Shown in pieces: positions 16,604 through 22,365 of a stretch of DNA of 22,365 nucleotides. Position 1 is the first letter of the stretch. Each line of letters starts with the position of its first letter. Location: positions 1 to 22,365 of IMG/VR virus record IMGVR_UViG_3300006749_000160. One strand, given 5' to 3'. Position numbers and translations under genes: made by a program. Source of the DNA: a virus. The notes beneath the pieces were generated by a model. That model made no database searches and had not been told where the DNA came from. It worked only from the letters and a program-made list of their open reading frames with translations.

Positions 16604-18120
16604 TGAATATAATACTCGGACCTCCAGGGACAGGTAAAACAACTTATCTACTAAACAAGGTCGAAGAGTATTTACAAAAGGGTATCCCACCAGATCGTAT
16701 AGGTTATTTTGGTTTTACTCGCCGTGCAGCAAGTGAAGCTATTGATCGTGCTTGTGAAAAATTTAAACTTCATAGACGTGACTTACCTTTTTTTCGTACC
16801 CTTCATAGCTTGGCATTTATGCAAATGGGCATTAACCATAATCAGATTATGACTGCTGATAAGTTCCCTGAGATTGGTGAGTGGTTAAAGATCGGTGGGT
16901 TTTTTAATTCAGGGCTGACAGACCAAGGTCCGTATAAAGATTTTGGTTATGGTGATAAATTTTTAGAGATAATAAATATATCTAGGATACTGCAACAGCC
17001 TTTACGCAAAGCCTATAATGAATCTACTGTGCCTCTAAAAACAGATTGGGCAAGAGTTGATTATGTTGATAGGGGTCTAAGAATGTGGAAGGATAGATAT
17101 CAGTTATTTGACTATACTGATATGTTAGAGCAGTTCTGTCACAGAGAGTTAGCACCAAGATTAGAGGTAGTATTTATTGATGAGGCACAAGATCTATCAC
17201 CTTTACAATGGAGGATGGTACATTTATTAGAGGCCAATTCTAAAGAGATGTTCGTGGCTGGCGATGATGATCAAGCCATCTTCCGTTATGCGGGAGCAGA
17301 TGTAGATTACTTTATAGGACTCGAAGGTAGTGTAACTGTGCTCGACCAAAGTTATAGGATTCCATCCCTCCATCACACACTTAGTCAAAAAGTTATCCAA
17401 CGCGTCGTCGACCGTAGACCCAAAGAGTTCAATCCTAGGAATGAGGTAGGTGCTGTCCATTGGCACAGACACTCCGAACAAGTTGATATGTCCAGTGGCG
17501 AATGGCTCTTACTTAGCCGTACAACAAGAGGTGCAAAGCAAATAGAAGAAGAAGTACGCCGACGAGGTCATCTATATGTCTACAATGGCAGTAAATCTAT
17601 TGATGGTAAAGTTCTTGAAGCTGTGAGGCTTTGGGAAAATATGCGTAATGGTAGTACCCTCACAGCAGAACAAGTGCGTATCGTGTACAGTCAGATGCTG
17701 TTAGGTAGCCAAGTAGAGTACGGACACAAGACCTTTAATAAAGGACAATCAGACCAAAGATATAGTATGCAAGACCTACAAGATTTCTATGGTCTGCTAC
17801 ATACTTTGCCGTGGGATGAAGGATTAGGTAAGATATCTGAAACAGATAAGCGTTACATAAAGGCTTGTCTGCGTAAAGGAGAATCTTTAACAGAGGAACC
17901 TCGTATACGGATCTCTACTATTCATTCAGCTAAAGGCGCACAGGCAGATAATGTTATGCTTCTCACTGATACTATGCGTCGTTCCTATTCTATGTGGCGT
18001 AAGTTTGAAAACGAACATTTGGATGAAGCTCGCGTGTTTTATGTGGGTCTTACTCGCGCTTTACAACATCTTCATTTGATACATCCTATGCACAGTAGAG
18101 GTTATCAAATCCCAGCATAA
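16603..18120 (+). CDS. UvrD/Rep-like SF1 DNA helicase
   Basis: A 505-residue superfamily 1A helicase, probably unwinding DNA for the primase encoded just upstream. Motifs are complete and in order: Walker A GPPGTGKTT (6-14), motif Ia FTRRAASEA (38-46), RTLHSLA (65-71), motif II DEAQD (193-197), motif III GDDDQAIFRYAGAD (220-233), motif IV QSYR (249-252), motif V STIHSAKGAQADNV (438-451) and motif VI VGLTRA (481-486). The protein begins right at motif I, so the N-terminal Q motif usual in UvrD/Rep is missing. It is also shorter than UvrD (about 720), with reduced 1B and 2B subdomains. The ATG shares one base with the primase TGA, so the two are translationally coupled. Confidence 0.92.
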   Translation: MNIILGPPGTGKTTYLLNKVEEYLQKGIPPDRIGYFGFTRRAASEAIDRACEKFKLHRRDLPFFRTLHSLAFMQMGINHNQIMTADKFPEIGEWLKIGGFFNSGLTDQGPYKDFGYGDKFLEIINISRILQQPLRKAYNESTVPLKTDWARVDYVDRGLRMWKDRYQLFDYTDMLEQFCHRELAPRLEVVFIDEAQDLSPLQWRMVHLLEANSKEMFVAGDDDQAIFRYAGADVDYFIGLEGSVTVLDQSYRIPSLHHTLSQKVIQRVVDRRPKEFNPRNEVGAVHWHRHSEQVDMSSGEWLLLSRTTRGAKQIEEEVRRRGHLYVYNGSKSIDGKVLEAVRLWENMRNGSTLTAEQVRIVYSQMLLGSQVEYGHKTFNKGQSDQRYSMQDLQDFYGLLHTLPWDEGLGKISETDKRYIKACLRKGESLTEEPRIRISTIHSAKGAQADNVMLLTDTMRRSYSMWRKFENEHLDEARVFYVGLTRALQHLHLIHPMHSRGYQIPA

Positions 18121-18212
18121 TTGTCAAAGCGACTTGTTTATGGTTGCGCTCCAAAAGCTGCACCTATTAAATAAAGGCATAACCAAAACAGCCATAGAAG
18201 GGGCTTATTATT

Positions 18213-18476
18213 ATGTCAGAAGTAAAATACCTTACCAAAGAGCAGTTCCAGCGGCTTAACAACCGCGCTATCAAGCGTAGTGCTAACCGCACGGTCAAGC
18301 CTAAGTTTATTGACAATTTGTCAGAGGGCTTAAAGTTTCCGATTATTGAAACACTGCTACATAATGATGTGGAGATGCGTTGCCACATCGCAACCAGTTC
18401 CGAGGGTAGCACATGCTGGTTGGACATTACTTTGTCCGACTTTGATGTATTGCCAACGGTCGACACCAGTGCTTAA
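18213..18476 (+). CDS. Small hypothetical protein
   Basis: An 87-residue protein that I do not recognise. The N-terminal half is basic and helical (KEQFQRLNNRAIKRSANRTV, residues 9-28). The C-terminal half is acidic and probably beta (CHIATSSEGSTCWLDITLSD). It has two cysteines but no metal-binding spacing. There is no membrane segment or signal peptide. The start ATG follows AGAAGGGG about ten bases upstream. A 92-base gap separates it from the helicase; I see no clear terminator there, only weak promoter-like words (TTGCGC, then TTAAAT at 17-base spacing). It lies 24 bases before the DUF932 gene, so it is probably co-transcribed with it. Confidence 0.6.
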   Translation: MSEVKYLTKEQFQRLNNRAIKRSANRTVKPKFIDNLSEGLKFPIIETLLHNDVEMRCHIATSSEGSTCWLDITLSDFDVLPTVDTSA

Positions 18477-18500
18477 CATCTTGTAGAAAGGAGATATATT

Positions 18501-19526
18501 ATGGCACATATGGTAGAAACAATGGCTTATGCAGGACAGGTTCCTTGGCATGGGCTTGGTGAAAAAGTTGAGCATAATCTTACACCTGAAGAGATGCTCA
18601 AAGCCGCAGGGCTTGATTGGACAGTAAGTAAACGTCCCGTTTATTATGCTGATAAACCAAATACATGGGATCTTAATGACCCACGCGGTGAAGCAGATTT
18701 GCTTCGCGCTAATGAACATTATGTGGTTGTTCGTGATACAGATAACCGCGTATTATCCCACTGTGGTGAGGGGTTCATACCTTTCCAAAACCATGAAACA
18801 ATGTCCTTCTTTAAAAAGTTTACTGAGGCAGGGCATATGGAGATGGATACTGCTGGTAGCCTAAGTGATGGCGAGCGTGTCTGGGGCTTGGCTAAAATCA
18901 AGAAGGGCTTCAAACTAGCTGGCGGTGATGATATTGAAGGTTACTTACTTATGGCTAACAGTCACAAAGTTGGCACAGCTATGACGGTAATGTTCACACC
19001 CATCCGCGTAGTATGCAATAATACGATTACCTTGGCTCTCAACCAAGAGGGTACGACTGGTAAGTTCCGTGTATTACATTTGCAAATGTTTGATGAGGAA
19101 ATTATGCAAGCCGCTGAGACTGCACTTGGTATTAGTGGTGAGCAAATGGCTAAGTTCCAAGAACAGTCAGAGTTCCTTGCCAGTAAGCGAGCCACTAAAG
19201 AGCAGATAGATAACTACATTGCTGAGTTGTTCCAGCCTAAATTACTTATTGAACGTGCTAAGTCTAAAGAGTCTGACTTACCACCATTACATGAGGAGTT
19301 TAGCAAAACATCACAGTCAATACTGGAGGCTATTGAAACATCTCCAGGACATGACCTTAAATCTGCTAAAGGAACTTGGTGGGGAGCACTCAATGGTGTG
19401 ACATATGTTATGGATCACCAAAAGCGAGCCAAGACTCGTGACCATGCATTAAACTCTGCATGGTTTGGTTCAGCCGCTACTACTAAACGTAAGGCTATGA
19501 CCAAGGCACTTGAGTACGCCGCATAA
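18501..19526 (+). CDS. DUF932 / TIGR03299 phage-plasmid protein
   Basis: A 341-residue protein of the DUF932 family (TIGR03299, found on phages and plasmids), whose biochemical function is not established. The family opening is clear: MVETMAYAGQVPWHGLGEKV (residues 4-23), followed by DWTVSKRPVYY, the central HYVVVRDTDNRVLSHCGEGF, then IRVVCNNTITLAL, and the C-terminal GTWWGALNGVTYVMDHQKRA. Length matches the family. It has no signal peptide or membrane segment, so it acts in the cytoplasm. Members usually lie near replication and recombination genes, as here. The ATG follows an excellent AAAGGAGATATATT leader. Two strong RNA hairpins begin within about six bases after the stop codon. Confidence 0.88.
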   Translation: MAHMVETMAYAGQVPWHGLGEKVEHNLTPEEMLKAAGLDWTVSKRPVYYADKPNTWDLNDPRGEADLLRANEHYVVVRDTDNRVLSHCGEGFIPFQNHETMSFFKKFTEAGHMEMDTAGSLSDGERVWGLAKIKKGFKLAGGDDIEGYLLMANSHKVGTAMTVMFTPIRVVCNNTITLALNQEGTTGKFRVLHLQMFDEEIMQAAETALGISGEQMAKFQEQSEFLASKRATKEQIDNYIAELFQPKLLIERAKSKESDLPPLHEEFSKTSQSILEAIETSPGHDLKSAKGTWWGALNGVTYVMDHQKRAKTRDHALNSAWFGSAATTKRKAMTKALEYAA

Positions 19527-19531
19527 GATGT

Positions 19532-19596
19532 GGAGGTGGGCAGAAGCCCACCTCTCGCCTGATGCCCTGCTAAGAGAGAACTTTTAGTGGGGCATT
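19532..19596 (+). other. Two tandem RNA hairpins with identical AGAA loops
   Basis: The first hairpin pairs GAGGTGGGC (19533-19541) with GCCCACCTC (19546-19554) perfectly, plus one outer G-U, around an AGAA loop. Five bases on, 19561-19576 can pair with 19581-19596 over 16 consecutive positions, four of them G-U, again around AGAA (19577-19580). Neither hairpin is followed by a U-tract, so a simple intrinsic terminator is unlikely. The site follows the DUF932 stop and precedes a well-translated gene by about 75 bases. It may be an RNA processing (RNase III-type), stability or protein-binding element, or a small RNA. Confidence 0.65.
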
Positions 19597-19671
19597 GGAG
19601 TATTTAATGCTTGCTTGATTCCCTATATGTAGTTAGAGTTTTTATATTAGCCCCATAGAAAGGAGGCACTC

Positions 19672-20289
19672 ATGGCAGCTATCAAAACTTATGCGGTGTT
19701 AGAAAATGATAATACCAGTAATCGTAACGATGCCTACTCTTACTTTGTATTCAAATCCTTGCGTGAGTTAAAGGCGTGTAAAGAACTAAACGAGCATAGT
19801 ATTGTGTTTGCTGAAGTTCAACAGTTACAGGATACCTATAGTGAGGAAGAGTTGCGGAGTGTAGTTGCCGCTACAGTTGGTGAGTGTGCCTTACCAAATT
19901 TCCCTAGCTTTCATAAAAACTTTGCAGAGTTTGTACATGAACGAGCTAAAAAATATAAACCTGTTTTAAAGGAGAAACAAATGACTGCTGAAATAGTAGA
20001 TATTACGCCGGAGCCACAGGGTATTGCGTCTGTTGCCACAGAAAAACCAAAGCGTGTGGCAAAATCTAAGTATGATGAAAATGCTAAAATACTTTTGCCT
20101 ACAGGATCAATGGGCATGTTCGTTAATCCATATCGTAAAAATAGTAATCGGTGGCATAATTTTGAAGCCTTAACCAGATCGGATACAGTGGGTGAGGCTC
20201 TTGCTGCTATGAAAAAGTTAAGTCCAGGAGGCAATAGTGTTGATATTCGCCTTGCTATTGAAAAAGGTGCTATCAAGCTAGGAGAATAA
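19672..20289 (+). CDS. Two-part phage protein with probable internal translation start
   Basis: A 205-residue protein that seems to join two parts. The N-terminal 103 residues (for example NRNDAYSYFVFKSLRELKAC) are not recognised. The C-terminal 102 residues start at Met104 and contain KYDENAKILLPTG, then FVNPYRKNSNRWHNFEAL, then DTVGEALAAM and DIRLAIEKGAI. They resemble a stand-alone small protein family of phages and mobile elements with the layout K-Y-D-xx-A, then NPxRxxSxxxxxF, then TVGExLAA, then DxxxAxxxGxI. Their function is unknown. A strong ribosome site precedes Met104, so the second part may also be made alone. The first ATG follows an excellent AAAGGAGG. The stop lies two bases before the next ATG. 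Confidence 0.75.
   Translation: MAAIKTYAVLENDNTSNRNDAYSYFVFKSLRELKACKELNEHSIVFAEVQQLQDTYSEEELRSVVAATVGECALPNFPSFHKNFAEFVHERAKKYKPVLKEKQMTAEIVDITPEPQGIASVATEKPKRVAKSKYDENAKILLPTGSMGMFVNPYRKNSNRWHNFEALTRSDTVGEALAAMKKLSPGGNSVDIRLAIEKGAIKLGE
19968..19983 (+). promoter_or_regulatory. Internal ribosome-binding site with in-frame ATG
   Basis: AAAGGAG (19968-19974) lies six bases before an in-frame ATG (19981-19983) that is codon 104 of the surrounding gene. Strength and spacing equal those of real starts nearby, such as the one at 18501. It would give a 102-residue product made of only the conserved C-terminal part. The alternative is chance, because the bases also encode Lys-Glu-Lys-Gln. Confidence 0.5.
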
Positions 20290-20291
20290 TT

Positions 20292-21188
20292 ATGGAGAAC
20301 ATAGAAAGGTTCTGCTACTGGATTAATGAGCGTCATGCCATTTATCAAAAAAGAGCCAAGGGGCTTCCTGCCCCTTGGACAGAAGACACTATCTTACAAC
20401 AATATAAATTCACAAACCCTTTCCGTGAGAATGATAGGGTAACTGTTTGGATGCGGCAAAACTGGACAAAGCCAAATGATAACCGCCCACATGGTGAGAT
20501 GATATTTAACTGTTGTATGTTTCGTATGGTTGGAACTAGTGAGTTTGCTGAAGCGCATGGTTGGGTAGAAGAGTTTAATCCTGAGCATACTAAGTCTTTG
20601 ATTGAAGAAAGGTTGAAGCAGGGTTTACGGACTTTTACTGGTGCATATATAATCACTAACCAAGGACTCAAAGCACCTAAATCGGAGGTAGTTGTTGACC
20701 ATTTCCTTTCGCCAATATGGGAAAACAAAGAAGCGTTGGCGCAGATTGCCACCGAAACACAGTCGTTGGAAGAAGTACACAAAGCGTTGGCGGCATATAA
20801 AGGATGGGGAGGGGGAGGTTTTATGTCATACGAGGTTGTTACCGACCTCAACTACACACCAGTCCTTGCCAAAGCCGAAGACAAATACAAATGGGCAAAC
20901 GCTGGTCCGGGAGCAAAGCGTGGCCTCAACAGGATCCACGATAGGCCGCTCACAAAAGCATTAGGTGCTTATCAAAGCAATAGGGAGATGCAAGATTTAC
21001 TCGAAGATTCACACCGTTATCTTGGCAAACACATCCCGACTTTGGCGGTGGATATGCGCTGTATTGAACATAGCTTATGCGAGTGGGATAAATATGAGCG
21101 CGTTAGGCTTGGTCAAGGCACTCCGCGTAGTAAGTATAATGGACTACAGAGTTCAGTGCTGGAGGCTCCGATTGGGACGGTGGCGTAA
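20292..21188 (+). CDS. Alpha-glutamyl/putrescinyl thymine pyrophosphorylase-like protein (HMUDK_hel family)
   Basis: A 298-residue predicted DNA base hypermodification enzyme. In the known pathways, 5-hydroxymethyl-dU in phage DNA is pyrophosphorylated by a kinase, and enzymes of this DNA-glycosylase-like helical family then replace the pyrophosphate with an amino acid or polyamine. Family hallmarks visible here are ENIERFCYWINERHAIY (2-18), KFTNPFRENDRVTVW (39-53), FTGAYI (115-120), the glycosylase-like GWGGGGFMSYEVVTDL (171-186), WANAGPGAKRGLNRIH (201-216) and IEHSLCEWDKYERVRLGQG (258-276). Length is normal for a stand-alone member. No P-loop kinase domain is fused to it. The ATG follows AGGAGA. 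The second half is clearly richer in G+C than the first. Downstream genes also belong to modification families. The substrate cannot be told from sequence. Confidence 0.78.
   Translation: MENIERFCYWINERHAIYQKRAKGLPAPWTEDTILQQYKFTNPFRENDRVTVWMRQNWTKPNDNRPHGEMIFNCCMFRMVGTSEFAEAHGWVEEFNPEHTKSLIEERLKQGLRTFTGAYIITNQGLKAPKSEVVVDHFLSPIWENKEALAQIATETQSLEEVHKALAAYKGWGGGGFMSYEVVTDLNYTPVLAKAEDKYKWANAGPGAKRGLNRIHDRPLTKALGAYQSNREMQDLLEDSHRYLGKHIPTLAVDMRCIEHSLCEWDKYERVRLGQGTPRSKYNGLQSSVLEAPIGTVA
20356..20378 (+). repeat. Perfect 9-bp inverted repeat inside the pyrophosphorylase-like gene
   Basis: CCAAGGGGC (20356-20364) and GCCCCTTGG (20370-20378) flank a 5-base spacer. In mRNA this makes a very stable hairpin at codons 22-29, encoding Lys-Gly-Leu-Pro-Ala-Pro. 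It could slow early elongation or bind a protein. It may also simply reflect the coding of a conserved Gly-Leu-Pro-Ala-Pro-Trp segment. Confidence 0.5.
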
Positions 21189-21190
21189 TT

Positions 21191-21490
21191 ATGTTGTGTC
21201 CAAAATGCAATGGCAAATCCGAGGTCGTAGACAGTCGTCCTTATCAAGGCACAATACGGAGGAAGAGGAACTGTCCGAAATGCAAATACAATTATCGGAC
21301 ATTGGAACTATTAGAGCCGCAAGAGCCGCCGAAGCCGAAGCCGAAAGCAGAGCCAAAACCCAAAACCAGAAAACGAGTGTTAAAACCAAAAAGAAAACAA
21401 ACGATGTTTGAGCTCGATTACATGAGTGATGAAGAATTAGAAAGGGCAGTGCTTGAAGGGCAAGTAAGGTTTGATGAGGATGAGATATGA
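21191..21490 (+). CDS. NrdR-like zinc-ribbon protein lacking the ATP cone
   Basis: A 99-residue protein. Residues 1-39 are a near-complete NrdR-type zinc ribbon: CPKC (3-6), VVDSRP (12-17), RRKRNCPKC (23-31), then YRTLE. Cys3, Cys6, Cys28 and Cys31 would bind Zn. Bacterial NrdR (about 150 residues) joins this ribbon to an ATP cone and represses ribonucleotide reductase genes. Here the cone is absent, replaced by a Pro/Lys-rich linker (42-70) and a short acidic helical end (YMSDEELERAVLEG). It may bind DNA or RNA, possibly as a regulator or adaptor for the neighbouring modification enzymes; that is inference. The start lies two bases after the upstream stop, with only a weak ribosome site. The stop overlaps the next start (ATGA). 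Confidence 0.75.
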   Translation: MLCPKCNGKSEVVDSRPYQGTIRRKRNCPKCKYNYRTLELLEPQEPPKPKPKAEPKPKTRKRVLKPKRKQTMFELDYMSDEELERAVLEGQVRFDEDEI

Positions 21491-22272
21491 TACCAATATA
21501 TATTCCAACTAGGGGCAGGATGAATAACCAAGTTACTTGGCAAAGCATTGGTCCGGAGGGCAGAGAGCATGCTGTTCTTGTATGCCCACAAGATGAAGTA
21601 AACTGGCATACGAGACAGGGTCGGTATTGTTTAAATCGTGGTGATTTAAAAGGTATCAATAATGTAAGGCAGTTCATATTAGAACATGCCGTGGAGCAGA
21701 AGCATGATAAAATTATTATTCTGGATGATGATCTTATATTTGGTCGCCGCATACATGGGCTGGCTCCCAACTTAAGAAAAACAAATCAAGAAGAGATGCA
21801 TGAGTTATGGGAGCGCATGGAGTGGTTGTTGAATAACTTTACTCATGTGGGACTTAGCCCAAGGCAAATGAATGATAAGCACTTCCCTGATACAGTTAAG
21901 TATGGTATGCGACAAAATGCTGTTCACGCCATACGTCCTGAAATTATTCATGGGTTGGGCATACGTTATGATACTATGGAGCTTATGGAAGATTATTACG
22001 TTACACTTGAGTTATTTAAGCATGGTCATGGTAATGCTGTAATTGTTGATTGGACATGGGATCAGCGTGGTGCTTCAGGTGCTGCTGGTGGCTGTAGTTC
22101 ATACCGCAATGCAGAGTTACAAGAACGTGCGAGCCTTGCCCTTGCTGAAAAGTTTCCTGATTATGTAAAAGCTGTACAGAAAGAAACTAAAACAGGTTGG
22201 GAGGGTATGAAAACACGTTGGGATGTTCGCGTACAATGGCGAAAGGCTGCTAAAGATGGCAACTGTATCTAA
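21487..22272 (+). CDS. TET-associated-type DNA glycosyltransferase (TAGT family)
   Basis: A 261-residue glycosyltransferase-A-like enzyme that probably transfers a sugar to a hydroxymethylated base in phage DNA. Visible features are IPIYIPTRGR (2-11) at the N-terminus, the DxD-type metal/nucleotide-sugar site KIIILDDDLIF (75-85, with Asp80-82), FTHVGLSPRQMND (118-130), MEDYYVTLELFKHG (167-180), GGCSSYR (201-207), and the characteristic ending KETKTGWEG (232-240) with DVRVQWRKA (246-254). I know this set from TAGT proteins. In characterised phages, TAGT follows TET-type dioxygenases and glycosylates 5-hydroxymethylcytosine. No TET gene lies in the window, so the target base and sugar are open. 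It overlaps the zinc-ribbon gene by four bases and the radical SAM gene by 17. Confidence 0.75.
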   Translation: MIPIYIPTRGRMNNQVTWQSIGPEGREHAVLVCPQDEVNWHTRQGRYCLNRGDLKGINNVRQFILEHAVEQKHDKIIILDDDLIFGRRIHGLAPNLRKTNQEEMHELWERMEWLLNNFTHVGLSPRQMNDKHFPDTVKYGMRQNAVHAIRPEIIHGLGIRYDTMELMEDYYVTLELFKHGHGNAVIVDWTWDQRGASGAAGGCSSYRNAELQERASLALAEKFPDYVKAVQKETKTGWEGMKTRWDVRVQWRKAAKDGNCI

Positions 22273-22365
22273 CCATTATCAAGACCCACCTAATTCTATA
22301 CAAATAGAATTAACTGAGGGATGTAACCTTGCTTGTTCTTTTTGCGGTATACAAGCGATACGTGA
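22256..22365 (+). CDS. Radical SAM enzyme, N-terminal part (continues past the window)
   Basis: Only the first 36 codons are present; the window ends inside the gene. They contain QIELTEGCNLACSFCGIQAI (16-35), the [4Fe-4S] cluster motif CxxxCxxC at Cys23, Cys27 and Cys30, with the usual beta-strand and Thr-Glu-Gly lead-in and Gly after the third Cys. The protein should use S-adenosylmethionine to start radical chemistry. Its reaction cannot be told from this part. The ATG lies inside the 3' end of the glycosyltransferase gene, with AAAGG nine bases upstream, so the two are probably co-translated. Radical SAM enzymes take part in several phage base hypermodification pathways, and the context points that way. 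A radical SAM enzyme with another phage role remains possible. Confidence 0.85.
   Translation, partial: MATVSNHYQDPPNSIQIELTEGCNLACSFCGIQAIR

Noticed and set aside
20965-21411. A 148-residue plus-strand open frame over the end of the pyrophosphorylase-like gene and the zinc-ribbon gene
   Set aside because: It lies entirely over two well-motivated genes in another frame, has no ribosome site, and its Ala/Glu-rich part comes from the repetitive codons of the Pro/Lys linker.
21189-21770. A 193-residue minus-strand open frame
   Set aside because: It is opposite the zinc-ribbon and glycosyltransferase genes, has no recognisable motif, and has low-complexity Ser/Cys/Leu composition typical of antisense frames.
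1-22365. tRNA genes, integrase and attachment sites, insertion sequences
   Set aside because: No cloverleaf, recombinase motif or terminal inverted repeat with a transposase was found on reading. There is no sign of lysogeny in this window.

Overview
The window reads as part of the genome of a tailed double-stranded DNA bacteriophage, most likely a podovirus. It has no rRNA, tRNA, metabolic operon or insertion sequence. Genes are packed head to tail, often sharing one base (TAATG or TGATG), and most have Shine-Dalgarno leaders. The sequence is AT-rich: spot counts of 60-base lines give roughly 38-43% G+C in most genes, with a richer patch near the right end. The virion proteins resemble those I know from marine podoviruses (for example the C-terminal IPAMLSDGEFV and LFPQD...AIANRR motifs). 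A marine alphaproteobacterial host is therefore plausible, but that is inference only.

Layout. (1) Bases 20-10697, plus strand: a late morphogenesis module. It has a P22 gp10-like DNA-stabilisation/head-tail protein, a small conserved protein, an IPAMLSDGEFV-motif virion protein, an Ala/Gln-rich internal protein, and two very large proteins (919 and 1070 aa) that probably form the ejection complex. (2) 10697-11642: a T4-type lysozyme followed by a small protein with a C-terminal membrane segment, probably the lysis module. (3) 11623-13059, minus strand: a lone SNF2-type helicase whose 3' end overlaps the lysis gene by 20 bases. (4) 13060-13319: a divergent control region with candidate promoters on both strands and a cluster of AGATATC repeats. 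(5) 13320-18120, plus strand: a DNA replication/recombination module with two conserved small phage proteins, an SSB-like protein with an acidic DDDMPF tail, a candidate terminator/attenuator, an archaeo-eukaryotic-type primase and a UvrD-like SF1 helicase. No DNA polymerase lies in the window. (6) 18213-20289: accessory genes, including a DUF932/TIGR03299 protein, two strong RNA hairpins with identical AGAA loops, and a gene with a strong internal ribosome-binding site.

(7) 20292-22365, the most interesting part, looks like a DNA base hypermodification cassette that continues beyond the window. It holds an alpha-glutamyl/putrescinyl thymine pyrophosphorylase-like protein (the HMUDK_hel family), a NrdR-like zinc-ribbon protein without the ATP cone, a TET-associated-type glycosyltransferase, and the first 36 codons of a radical SAM enzyme (CxxxCxxC). 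Members of these families build bulky bases in phage DNA. Having the pyrophosphorylase-like and glycosyltransferase families adjacent, with a radical SAM gene overlapping the latter, suggests this phage decorates its DNA, presumably against host nucleases. The enzymes that make the starting base (a thymidylate-synthase homologue for 5-hydroxymethyl-dU, a 5-hmdU DNA kinase, or a TET dioxygenase) are not in this window and would have to be encoded outside it.
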